Assembly (NCBI RefSeq): GCF_003854275.1
Contig: NZ_QTQP01000030.1
Span: 1 to 64,000, forward strand
Direction: 5' to 3'
Source: Burkholderia sp. Bp8963
Lineage (GTDB): Bacteria > Pseudomonadota > Gammaproteobacteria > Burkholderiales > Burkholderiaceae
DNA: 64,000 bases
Shown here piece after piece: positions 25,488 through 33,427 of this stretch. Below the pieces are notes generated by a model. That model ran no database searches. It was given only the letters and a program-made list of their open reading frames with translations, and was not told the origin of the DNA. How positions within the stretch are numbered: position 1 is the first letter of the stretch; every line of letters starts with the position of its first letter. Both the position numbers and the translations under genes were made by a program.

Positions 25488-27245
25488 ATGAAGCGTGAAC
25501 CGATACTCGATTGCGACGTGCTGGTGCTGGGTTCCGGCGCGGGCGGGCTCGCGGCTGCGGTGACGGCGGCCGCGCAGGGGCTGCGCGTGATCGTCGCGGA
25601 GAAGGAGGCCGTGTTCGGCGGCACGACCGCGTGGTCGGGGGGCTGGATGTGGATTCCGCGCAATCCGCTCGCGACGCGCGCGGGGATTCGCGAGGACGTC
25701 GATGCGCCGCGCACCTATCTGAAGAACGAACTGGGCGCGCAGTTCGATGCCAGGAAGGTCGATGCGCTGCTCGAGCGCGGCCCCGAGATGGTCGCGTTCT
25801 TCGAGCGGCACACGGCGGTGCGCTTCGTCGACGGCAACCGCATTCCCGATTTCCACACGACGCCGGGCGCGGGCACTGGCGGGCGCTCGATCTGCGCGAT
25901 GCCGTACGACGGCCGCGAGCTGGGCTCGCTGATCGACAAGCTGCGCGAGCCGTTGTCGGTCACGACGATCAAGGGGATGGCGATCGCGTCCGGGCAGGAT
26001 CTCGCGCATTTCTATCGCGCGACGCGCTCGCCGAAATCGGCGCTGCACGCGAGCCGCCGGCTGGCCGCGTTCGCCTGGCACAAGCTGCGCTACGGGCGCT
26101 CGATGTATCTCGTCAACGGCAATGCGCTCGTCGCGCGACTGCTGAAATCGGCGGCCGATCGCGGCGTCGACCTGCGCACGCACGCGAAAGCGATCGGCCT
26201 GATGCGCGACGCCGAACGCGTAACCGGCGCGCGAGTCGAGGTCGACGGCGTCGTGCACGAGGTGCGCGCGGCGCGCGGCGTCGTGCTCGCATGTGGCGGC
26301 TTTCCGCACGATCCGGCGCGGCGCGCGCAGACCTTCGCGTATACGCCGTCCGGGCGCGAGCATTGGTCGGCGGCGCCGCTCTGCAATAGCGGCGACGGGA
26401 TCCGGCTCGGCGAATCGATCGGCGCGCATTTCGATCACGCGCTCGACGCGCCGGCCGCGTGGGCGCCCGTGTCGCTGGTGCCGCAATCCGCCGCCGCCGC
26501 CGTCGCGTTTCCGCACCTGATCGAGCGTGCGAAGCCGGGCGTGATCGCGGTGACGCGGGCAGGCAGGCGCTTCGTGAACGAGGCGTCGTCGTATCACGAC
26601 TTCATCTCGGCGCTGCTGGATACGACGCCCGCCGGCGACGAAGTCTGCGCGTGGCTGATTTGCGACCATCGCTTCCAGCGTCGCTACGGGCTCGGCTTCT
26701 CGAAGCCGTTTCCGTTTCCGACCGGCCCGTACCGGCGCTCCGGCTACCTGAAGCGCGGTGCGACGCTCGATGCGCTCGCGCGCGCGTGCGGGATCGATGC
26801 GCATGCGCTCGCTGACACGGTCTGCGCATACAACCAGTATGCAAAGCAGGGCTCCGATCCTGCGTTTCACAAGGGCTCGACGCCGTACAACCGCGTGCAG
26901 GGCGATGCCGGCCATCAGCCGAACCCGTGTCTCGCGCCGATCGAAGCGGGGCCGTTCTATGCGGTGAAGCTGTTGCCGGGCAGCCTCGGCACGTTCGCGG
27001 GCCTCGCGACCGACCGAGACGCGCGCGTGCTCGATCGCGCCGGCGCGCCGATTGCCGGCCTCTACGCGGTCGGCAACGATGCGGCCAGCATGATGGGAGG
27101 CTGCTATCCGAGCGGCGGCATTACGCTCGGGCCCGCGATGACCTTCGGTTATCTCGCCGCGCTTTCTCTTGCCGACGCTGCGCCGGATGCCGCGCATGCG
27201 CCGACATCGATTCATCCTCGAGGAAAATGCAATGACACTGTATGA
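25488..27245 (+). CDS. FAD-dependent dehydrogenase (KstD / fumarate reductase flavoprotein-like) 2
   Basis: A 585-residue paralogue of the 15350-17116 flavoprotein. The FAD motif is VLVLGSGAGGLAAAVTAAAQGL, then EAVFGGTTAWSGGWMWIPRN, LIERAKPGVIAVTRAGRRFV with NEASSYHDFI, and the closing GLYAVGNDAASMMGGCYPSG plus GITLGPAMTFGYLAA. This sequence fits ring-desaturating KstD-like enzymes. ATG 25488 is the first methionine of the conserved N-terminus; upstream in-frame sequence is arginine-rich and overlaps the opposite SDR gene. The last 14 bases overlap the NIPSNAP gene. Together with flavoprotein 1 it could introduce two successive double bonds into a cyclic ketone; this is inference. Confidence 0.85.
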   Translation: MKREPILDCDVLVLGSGAGGLAAAVTAAAQGLRVIVAEKEAVFGGTTAWSGGWMWIPRNPLATRAGIREDVDAPRTYLKNELGAQFDARKVDALLERGPEMVAFFERHTAVRFVDGNRIPDFHTTPGAGTGGRSICAMPYDGRELGSLIDKLREPLSVTTIKGMAIASGQDLAHFYRATRSPKSALHASRRLAAFAWHKLRYGRSMYLVNGNALVARLLKSAADRGVDLRTHAKAIGLMRDAERVTGARVEVDGVVHEVRAARGVVLACGGFPHDPARRAQTFAYTPSGREHWSAAPLCNSGDGIRLGESIGAHFDHALDAPAAWAPVSLVPQSAAAAVAFPHLIERAKPGVIAVTRAGRRFVNEASSYHDFISALLDTTPAGDEVCAWLICDHRFQRRYGLGFSKPFPFPTGPYRRSGYLKRGATLDALARACGIDAHALADTVCAYNQYAKQGSDPAFHKGSTPYNRVQGDAGHQPNPCLAPIEAGPFYAVKLLPGSLGTFAGLATDRDARVLDRAGAPIAGLYAVGNDAASMMGGCYPSGGITLGPAMTFGYLAALSLADAAPDAAHAPTSIHPRGKCNDTV

Positions 27246-27843
27246 CGTAGTGACGCTCACGGTGAAGATCGGCGCGAACGCGCAGGTCTTCGAAGGAATC
27301 AAGGCCAGCGGCGATCCGCAGGGCGGCAGGCTGCTCGGCTGCTGGTACTCGGACATCGGCACGCTCGGCCAGGCGCTGGTGTTGCGCGGCTATGCATCGG
27401 AAGCCGCGCTCGTCGCCGAACGCAAGCGGATGCTGCTCGAAGGCAACCCGTTCGGCTGCGGCGAATATATCGTCGACGTGAAGACGGCCAGCTACGCGCT
27501 GTTCCCGTTCCTGCCGCCGATCGAGCCGGCCGTGTACGGCGGTATCTACGAGATGCGCGTGTACGGCACGAAGCTCGGCAGCCTGCAGCATACGATCGAC
27601 GTGTGGGAGCAGGCGGTGCCGGAGCGCACGAAGCGCTCGCCGCTGGTTGGCGCAATGTATGCGCTCGACGGCGACGTGCCGCGCTTTCTGAACATCTGGC
27701 CGTATGCGGGCGTGGATGAGCGTTCGCGCATTCGCGCGGAAGCGGTCAAGGACGGCATCTGGCCGCCGAAGGGCGGCCCTGCGCATCTGACGACGATGGA
27801 ATCGACGATCTGCGTGCCCGCGCCGTTCTCGCCGCTGCGCTGA
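27232..27843 (+). CDS. NIPSNAP family protein
   Basis: A 203-residue protein of the NIPSNAP family (ferredoxin-like dimeric alpha/beta barrel fold), in two repeats: MTLYDVVTLTVKIGANAQVF and later GGIYEMRVYGTKLGSLQHTI with FLNIWPYAGVDERSRIRAEA. Bacterial members are often encoded in catabolic operons for aromatic or cyclic compounds but have no agreed enzymatic activity. The ATG overlaps the flavoprotein-2 end by 14 bases and has GAGGA upstream, so translation is probably coupled. Another possibility is an antibiotic-biosynthesis-monooxygenase-like or chaperone role for the ring intermediate. Confidence 0.82.
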   Translation: MTLYDVVTLTVKIGANAQVFEGIKASGDPQGGRLLGCWYSDIGTLGQALVLRGYASEAALVAERKRMLLEGNPFGCGEYIVDVKTASYALFPFLPPIEPAVYGGIYEMRVYGTKLGSLQHTIDVWEQAVPERTKRSPLVGAMYALDGDVPRFLNIWPYAGVDERSRIRAEAVKDGIWPPKGGPAHLTTMESTICVPAPFSPLR

Positions 27844-27873
27844 ACGTGACGCGATGACGATCAAGGAGACGAC

Positions 27874-28707
27874 ATGACCCAGCCTCAATCCCGCGCGCTG
27901 TCGCTGTCGGCGCTGACCGTGCTCGAACTGAACCCGCCGCAGATGGTGCAATGCGCGGTCGACGCGGGCTACGACTACGTCGGCCTGCGCCTGCTGCCGG
28001 CCACCGACACCGAGATCCGCCACGCGATCGTCGGCGACACGCCGCTCCGGCGCGAAACGCTGGCGATCCTGCGCGACACGGGCATGCGCGTGCTCGACGT
28101 CGAGATCGCGCGCCTGAAGCCCGACACCGACGTGACGGACTATCTGCCGATGCTCGAAACGGCCGCCGAACTTGGCGCGCGCTACGTGCTCGTCGCGGGC
28201 AACGACCCTGATGAAGCGCGTACCGTCGACCGGCTCGGCCGGCTATGCGATCTCGCCGCGCCGCTCGGGTTGTCGCCGTCGCTGGAGCCGATGCCGTGGA
28301 CCGACGTGAAGGATCTCGACGCAGGCGCGCGCATCGTCGACGCTTGCGGCCGTCACAACACCGGGCTGATCATCGATCCGATCCACTTCGACCGCGCAGG
28401 CTCGTCGCTCGACGCGCTATGCGCGTTGCCGCGCGACTACTTCGGCTACGTGCAGTTCTGCGACGCGCCGGCCGAGCGTCCGACCGATGTCGACACATTG
28501 CTGTTCCAGGCGCGCTGCGCGCGGCTGGTGCCGGGTGACGGCGGCCTCGACCTTGCGGGCATCCTGCGCGCGCTGCCCGCGCACCTGCCGGTGAGCGTCG
28601 AGGTGCCGAACGAGCAGTGGGCGAAGACGACGCCCGCGGTGGCGCGCGCGCGGCGCCTGCGCGAAGCGTCGCTCGCGGTGATCGACGCGGCGGCCGTGCC
28701 GGCCTGA
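27874..28707 (+). CDS. Xylose isomerase-like TIM barrel (sugar phosphate isomerase/epimerase family)
   Basis: A 277-residue AP_endonuc_2/xylose-isomerase-like TIM barrel. The repeated strands include YDYVGLRLLPATDTE, VLDVEIARLKPDTD, ARYVLVAGNDPDEAR, LSPSLEPMPWTDVKD, NTGLIIDPIHFDRAG and DYFGYVQFCDAPAERP. Metal-binding acidic and histidine residues sit at strand ends (E of SLEPM, D and H of IDPIHF, D of FCDAP, E of SVEVPNEQW). The superfamily includes epimerases, inosose dehydratase and 3-dehydroshikimate dehydratase. With an AroE-like enzyme in the same regulon, a dehydratase acting on a hydroaromatic ketone is attractive but unproven. AAGGAG precedes the ATG; 30 bases after the NIPSNAP gene. 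Confidence 0.82.
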   Translation: MTQPQSRALSLSALTVLELNPPQMVQCAVDAGYDYVGLRLLPATDTEIRHAIVGDTPLRRETLAILRDTGMRVLDVEIARLKPDTDVTDYLPMLETAAELGARYVLVAGNDPDEARTVDRLGRLCDLAAPLGLSPSLEPMPWTDVKDLDAGARIVDACGRHNTGLIIDPIHFDRAGSSLDALCALPRDYFGYVQFCDAPAERPTDVDTLLFQARCARLVPGDGGLDLAGILRALPAHLPVSVEVPNEQWAKTTPAVARARRLREASLAVIDAAAVPA

Positions 28708-28823
28708 GCGCGCGGCGGTCGCGATGGCGACATGACGGGCCCGGGTTTCGCGTCCGATATGACACCGGCGTGAGACTCGGGCATTCAGCACGACAACAAG
28801 AACAACACTTTGGAGACATACTG

Positions 28824-30230
28824 ATGACTTCCTCGCAAATGGCCCGACGGCCGGGACGTAATACTCAGGATCACGAAGCTGATCGGAAAAAGCCGATCGA
28901 TGTCCAGCATTTCCTCGACGCGCAGCCGGTCGGCCGCTTCCATTGGCTCGTGCTGCTGCTCTGCATGCTGATCGTAATGCTCGACGGGCTCGATACGGTG
29001 ATGATCGGCTTTATCGCGCCGTCGATCTCGAGTGCGTGGGCGATCCCGCGCGACGCGCTCGGCCCGGTGATGAGCGGCGGCCTGCTCGGTCTCGCGTTCG
29101 GCGCGCTCGGCGCCGGCCCGATGTCCGACCGCTTCGGCCGCAAGACCGTGATGGTCAGCGCGGTGCTGTTCTTCGGGATATGGAGCGTGGCGTCGGCGTT
29201 TGCGACCGGTATCGCATCGCTGACGGTGCTGCGCTTCCTGACCGGCATCGGCCTCGGCGCATCGATGCCGAACGCGGCCACGCTGATGGCCGAATACGCG
29301 CCGCCGCGCCGCCGTGCGCTGATGGTGACGGCCGTATTCTGTGGCTTCACGTTCGGCGCGGCGGGCGGTGGTTTCGTGAGCGCATGGCTGATCGAGACGT
29401 GGGGTTGGCATTCGGTGCTGTTGCTCGGCGGCGTGCTGCCGGTCGCCTACGTGCCGGTGCTCGTGAAGTGGCTGCCCGAGTCCGCGCGCTACCTCGCGCT
29501 GAAGGAGAGCCGGCGCGTGCGCCTCGTCGGCGTGCTGAACTGCGTGCAGCCCGGCATCGCCGACGAGCGCACGCGCTTCGTGTCACACGAACCGGCGCGC
29601 GACGCGCGCAGCCCCGTGCGCGCGATCCTGTCGCGCGAGCACGCGTTCGGCACGGTGATGCTGTGGATCTGCTATTTCGCGGGCCTGCTCACCGTCTACC
29701 TGCTCGGCAACTGGCTGCCGACGCTGATTCGGGGCCTCGGTTTTTCGCTGGGCGAGGCGGCGGTCGTCGGCGCGCTGTTCCAGGCGGGCGGCACGGTGGG
29801 CTCGGTGCTGATCGGCTGGCAGATGGACCGCTTCAATCCGCATCGCGCGCTCGGCGCGACCGTGCTCGCGGGCGGCGCGCTCGCGTGGTACATGGGCGCA
29901 TCGGCCCATCCGTTCGGCGTGATCTGCGTGCTGGCGCTCGGCATCGGCTATTGCATGAACGGCTCGAATACCGGCTTTTGCGCGCTCGCGGCCGGCTCCT
30001 ATCCGACCGAGATGCGTGCGACCGGCACGAGCTGGATGCTTGGCGTCGGCCGCTTCGGCGGCATTGCGGGCGCGATGCTGGGCGCGGCGATGCTTCATGC
30101 GAACTGGAGCTTCGGGCAGGTTTTCGCGGCGCTCGCGGTGCCGGCGGCGGTGGGCGGCGCGGCGGTGCTCGTCAAGGGCGCGCGTCATCGCGGAACGTTC
30201 GTGCCGGTGAGCGTGAGCGCCGGACACTGA
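28824..30230 (+). CDS. MFS transporter, AAHS (PcaK-like) type
   Basis: A 468-residue, 12-helix major-facilitator protein. TM1 has LLLCMLIVMLDGLDTVMIGF, with the AAHS D-G-x-D motif, and the TM2-3 loop has GPMSDRFGRKTVMV. The N-terminal tail contains IDVQHFLDAQPVGRFHW, close to the PcaK/BenK start. Members import protocatechuate, 4-hydroxybenzoate, quinate or similar acids with protons. ATG 28824 has TGGAG nine bases upstream; earlier in-frame codons overlap the TIM-barrel gene. It is the fourth gene of the rightward operon. A second uptake system (HAAT ABC) is in the same regulon, which suggests more than one external form of the substrate. Confidence 0.9.
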   Translation: MTSSQMARRPGRNTQDHEADRKKPIDVQHFLDAQPVGRFHWLVLLLCMLIVMLDGLDTVMIGFIAPSISSAWAIPRDALGPVMSGGLLGLAFGALGAGPMSDRFGRKTVMVSAVLFFGIWSVASAFATGIASLTVLRFLTGIGLGASMPNAATLMAEYAPPRRRALMVTAVFCGFTFGAAGGGFVSAWLIETWGWHSVLLLGGVLPVAYVPVLVKWLPESARYLALKESRRVRLVGVLNCVQPGIADERTRFVSHEPARDARSPVRAILSREHAFGTVMLWICYFAGLLTVYLLGNWLPTLIRGLGFSLGEAAVVGALFQAGGTVGSVLIGWQMDRFNPHRALGATVLAGGALAWYMGASAHPFGVICVLALGIGYCMNGSNTGFCALAAGSYPTEMRATGTSWMLGVGRFGGIAGAMLGAAMLHANWSFGQVFAALAVPAAVGGAAVLVKGARHRGTFVPVSVSAGH

Positions 30231-30311
30231 AAGTGCGCGGTGCGGCAGGCCGCGTGCGGGATCGCGGCAACGCGGATTCGAGCGCCGGCGCACCGCGTGA
30301 ATCTGCTTGAG

Positions 30312-30334
30312 TTCCAGTGTGGAATTGTGTTCTC
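30312..30334. promoter_or_regulatory. Degenerate IclR-type operator upstream of the IclR gene (site D)
   Basis: TGGAATTGTGTTCTC (30320-30334) matches 10 of 14 positions of TGGAATANTATTCCA. TTCCA-GTG-TGGAA at 30312-30324 forms an everted pair with it. It lies 33 bases before the regulator start, suggesting autoregulation. Confidence 0.5.
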
Positions 30335-30366
30335 ATTTGCCATCACGATAAGGATGAGAAGGCGCC

Positions 30367-31230
30367 ATGGCAGGAAATCTCGAGCGCGCGCTCGCAGTGC
30401 TGGAATTGCTGGCAAAGAACGGCGGCCGCATGCCGCTGGCCACCATTGCCGATACGCTCAACATTCCGCGCAGCGGCACGCACCGGCTGCTGTCGATGCT
30501 GATCGACGAAGGATTCGTGCGGCAGGACCAGGAGCACGGCGAGTACATGCTCGCGCTGAAGCTGGTGTCGCTCGCGCTGATCTACCTGTCGACGAGCGGG
30601 ATGTTCGACATTTCGCAGCCGGTGCTCGACCGGCTGGCCGAGGCGTCCGGCGAGCTGGCGCGGCTCGGTGTGGTCGAGGACGACCACATCACGTTCGTTG
30701 GCAAGGCGCAGGGCGCGAAATCGGGGCTGCGCTACGACCCGGACATGGGCAGCCAGCCGCCGCTGCATTGCACCGCGAGCGGCCAGGCGTGGCTCTCGAC
30801 GCTGCCCGACGAGCGCGCGATCGAGCTGGTGTCGAAGCAGGGCGGGCTCAGCGCGAAGGCACAGAACGTACCGCGCGCGCCGAAGACGATCCAGCAGTTC
30901 CTGAAGGACCTGAACGGCGCACGCGAACGCGGCTACGGGATGGCGATCGAGACGTACGAGGTCGGCATGACGTCGATTGCGGCGCCGGTACGCAATCCGG
31001 TGACGAGCGAGGTGGTCGGGATCGTGAGCCTTGCTGGCCCGACGAGCCGCCTGCCGGAGTCGCGGCTCAAGGAACTGGCGCCGTTGCTGCTCGAGGCGGC
31101 GTCCGACATGAGCGCGGCCACGCTGGGTTCGCCGTGGTTCAAGCGGGTGGGCGCGGCCGGCGTGCCGGCGGAAGCGGCGCCGCCCGCCGCATCGAAAACG
31201 ACGACGCGCGTGCGGCCTCCGAAGCGCTAA
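30367..31230 (+). CDS. IclR family transcriptional regulator (candidate regulon controller)
   Basis: A 287-residue IclR regulator. The winged HTH spans about residues 1-65 (MPLATIADTLNIPRSGTHRLLSMLIDEGFV), followed by the effector domain with ARLGVVEDDHITFVGKAQGA, SQPPLHCTASGQAWLSTLP, ERGYGMAIETYEVGMTSIAAP and VGIVSLAGPTSRL. The C-terminal 35 residues are alanine/proline/lysine-rich and look dispensable. It is the last gene of the rightward operon and has a degenerate copy of the TGGAAT palindrome in front. I infer that it binds all copies of that palindrome (17189, 23277, 25397, 30320). The effector would be a pathway metabolite. Confidence 0.88.
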   Translation: MAGNLERALAVLELLAKNGGRMPLATIADTLNIPRSGTHRLLSMLIDEGFVRQDQEHGEYMLALKLVSLALIYLSTSGMFDISQPVLDRLAEASGELARLGVVEDDHITFVGKAQGAKSGLRYDPDMGSQPPLHCTASGQAWLSTLPDERAIELVSKQGGLSAKAQNVPRAPKTIQQFLKDLNGARERGYGMAIETYEVGMTSIAAPVRNPVTSEVVGIVSLAGPTSRLPESRLKELAPLLLEAASDMSAATLGSPWFKRVGAAGVPAEAAPPAASKTTTRVRPPKR

Positions 31231-31248
31231 CTGTGTAGCGTCAAGAGG

Positions 31249-31443
31249 TTGTTTCTCGACGCGAGAAATCCGGGTCGCAGGCCAGTACCGGATCGGGCTG
31301 CGCTGACCGGCATCCTGTGCGTGCTGAAGATCGGTATCCGCTGGCGAGATTTGCCAGCGGAGACGGGATGCGGTTCCGGCGTCAGTTGCTGGCGCAGGCT
31401 ACGCGATTGGCAGCAAGCCGGCTTATGGGATCGATTGCACGCA
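31249..31443 (+). pseudogene. IS5-family transposase fragment
   Basis: About 65 residues match the N-terminal DUF4096 domain of IS5-family (IS427-group) transposases: GRRPVPDRAALTGILCVLKI, GIRWRDLPAETGCGSGVSCW, RRLRDWQQAGLWDRLHA. The first residues of the family are missing, and the DDE catalytic domain that should follow is absent: after LHA the frame is unrelated. It is a dead relic directly behind the IclR gene and marks the left edge of a decayed region. Confidence 0.75.
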
Positions 31444-31666
31444 GCGCCCGTCTGCAAGATCATGAGCAGCGGCGTCCTGGTCTTCGGCCCAATCGACCAC
31501 CAGATGGAGCGTCGCGCCGACGCCAGCATCGTCAAAGTGAGTAGCTGGACGACTCAACTCTGGTCGCCTTTCGAAAGCGCGTGGAAACTGATCCATCAGC
31601 ATTCGACGTGGCGTGCGGAACAGACCATTTGCGTTTGAAGTGGCCAACTGATGAGGTGAGCCGCGA
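31444..31666. other. Unassigned segment between IS fragment and crotonase remnant
   Basis: 223 bases in which I recognise no gene, although several frames stay open on both strands. It is probably rearranged sequence left after the IS5-type element was broken. Confidence 0.3.
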
Positions 31667-32014
31667 TTATGTGGCGCGGTCATCGAGTGTGCGGCTGGGA
31701 ATCAGCGGGCGCGCGAGTGGCCTGCAGTGGTTCCCGGGCACGCTCGCGGTCTGGCGGGTCGTCAGCGGCGATAGGGCGTCGAAGCGCCCCGGCCGTTTCT
31801 CGTGCCAGGCCGAAATCGCCTCGGCGAGATCCTGGGTGTCGAAGATGGCGCTTTGCAGCAAGGCCATGTGTCGCAGGGATTCGGACGACGTATGGTCGCG
31901 CGCGAAGTTGATCGCAGTCTTGCAACCGGCAACGGCAAGCGGTGACTTCGATGCGAGGGGGCGGTGAGCCGCGGCGATGCGATGCAGCTGGTCGGCTTCG
32001 TGGCGTTCTCGCAG
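31667..32014 (-). pseudogene. Enoyl-CoA hydratase (crotonase) C-terminal remnant
   Basis: The minus-strand frame reads [20 protein letters not shown], then [40 protein letters not shown] and QDLAEAISAWHEKRPGRFDAL. This is the C-terminal helical trimerisation region of crotonases (SPLAVAGxKxALNYARDH pattern). The catalytic core with its oxyanion loops is absent upstream, where the frame loses similarity. After FDAL (about 31772) the frame continues for 35 unrelated residues to a stop. Non-functional. Confidence 0.7.
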
Positions 32015-32270
32015 GGGCAGCGCGCGGCGCGGACCGGTCGCAATCCGACGACTGGCGCGGAGATCACCATCGCCGCGGCGACCATCGAACGATAAGCTGT
32101 CGCGGCGACCGCAGACTTCATGTCAAGCGCTTCGGTAGACCGAGTGATGTGGAGCGGGACGTCGAGGCGCGACTCGCGCCTGCGCTGACCGCGTACGAGC
32201 GTTGATCTTTCGCTATCGATGTAGTTGCAGTTTCCCGTCGACTCGCCGGTTGATCGAGAGGGGGTTTGCA

Positions 32271-32711
32271 ATTTTGAACCTGGATCATGATCGGAATGTC
32301 GATTGCATTCGACACGGCGGTGAAGAACTCGTAAATGCCGCGTTCGCCCACGCGGATGGTTGCGCCGTGATAGGGAGGCATGATCATGACCATCGCCGCG
32401 CCTGCATCCTGCGCACGGCGACTCCGTTGCGCGCAGACCTGCAAACTGAAATGTGTGGTCGTGACGATCATAGGAACGCGTCCGGCGACGTGATCGAGCA
32501 CGACGCCGGTGAGCATGCTGCGCTCATCATCGGATAGGGCGAATTGCTCGGAGAAATTCGCGAGTATGCACAGACCGTCGGCGCCGGCATCAATCATGAA
32601 ATCGATGCAGCGCTTCTGGCCAGCGAGATCGAGACGTCCGTCATCGTCGAAAATGGTCGGCACGACGGGGAAAACCCCGCGATAGCGGGGGCGGTAGATT
32701 GGCTGGCTCAT
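32271..32711 (-). pseudogene. Dihydrodipicolinate synthase-family aldolase, 3'-truncated
   Basis: It starts MSQPIYRPRYRGVFPVVPTI and covers the first 146 residues of a DapA-family TIM barrel (about 300 normally), including GADGLCILANFSEQFALSDD, RVPMIVTTTHFS and MVMIMPPYH. The N-terminal GVFPVVPTIF pattern is seen in 2-keto-3-deoxy-acid and D-glucarate aldolases/dehydratases. The similarity stops at IDIPIMIQ near 32271. The Schiff-base lysine and C-terminal barrel are gone; the open frame continues to 32118 with unrelated sequence. It starts 20 bases behind the stop of the split porin, so the two were once an operon. Confidence 0.75.
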
Positions 32712-32731
32712 GACCGGGTCATCGCGCTTGA

Positions 32732-33389
32732 TTACCACCTGTGCCGCATGCCGATCACGGCAGAGACCTGCGTTTTCGTGGTTGACGGCGACAGTGAATA
32801 GATCTGTGCGTATTTCGCGTCGCCCGCCGCTCTCTGATAAATCCCGACGGCGAAGAGGTCCGTACGCTTGCTGATGAAGTAATCGAGTCCGGCGTTCACC
32901 TGATGCCATTTCGGCTTGTTGTCTTGCGGATGATAGGCCCCCGTCGTGAAGATATATGCGGCACCGACCATGAGGTCCGGGCGCAGGTAATCGGTCAGTG
33001 ACAGCTCGACGTTTTGCACCAACAACCGGGACGTGTCGAGATACTGGAACTGGACGTTTGTATATAGCAGCGACACGTTCGCGTGGCCGATTCCATAGGA
33101 GCCGCCCGCACCGTACATCCGTTGCTTGCTCACACCAGACCCTGTCGCGGGATTGGTGACGAATGGCGACGTGAAGCCGTAATCGTTATATACCGCGCCA
33201 TTGGTATTGGCAGGGTCGTTGGGCATATTGACCTGGAGATACGCCGCGCCAAGCCTCAGCGGGCCGTTCGTGTACTGTACGGCTGCACTGTAGGCGTTGT
33301 TGTCAGAGAAGCCTCCCGCCTTGTTCGAGAATCCATACAGACCTTCGAACTGAAGCCCTCGGTAATTGATGCTCTTGTATTGGACCGCG
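32732..33389 (-). pseudogene. Porin, C-terminal part of an interrupted gene
   Basis: About 220 residues from AVQYKSINYRGLQFEGLYGF to the terminal VIGMRHRW: the distal strands of an OmpC-like porin, with DYFISKRTDLFAVGIYQRAA near the end. The N-terminal part lies at 35070-35547 on the other side of an IS3-like element. Joining the two at the 8-base repeat GGACCGCG gives an uninterrupted frame reading RINNAVQYKSINYRGL, as expected for the family. Stop and barrel end are intact; the gene is inactivated only by the insertion. Confidence 0.85.
33382..33389. repeat. 8-base direct repeat GGACCGCG, left copy
   Basis: An identical copy lies at 35070-35077. Removing one copy and everything between them restores the porin reading frame, the behaviour expected of a target-site duplication. 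It sits 13-15 bases outside the visible inverted repeats of the IS. Confidence 0.6.
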
Positions 33390-33427
33390 GAAATTTTCAA
33401 GCTAGTTGTCGCCTCAACGAATAAATT

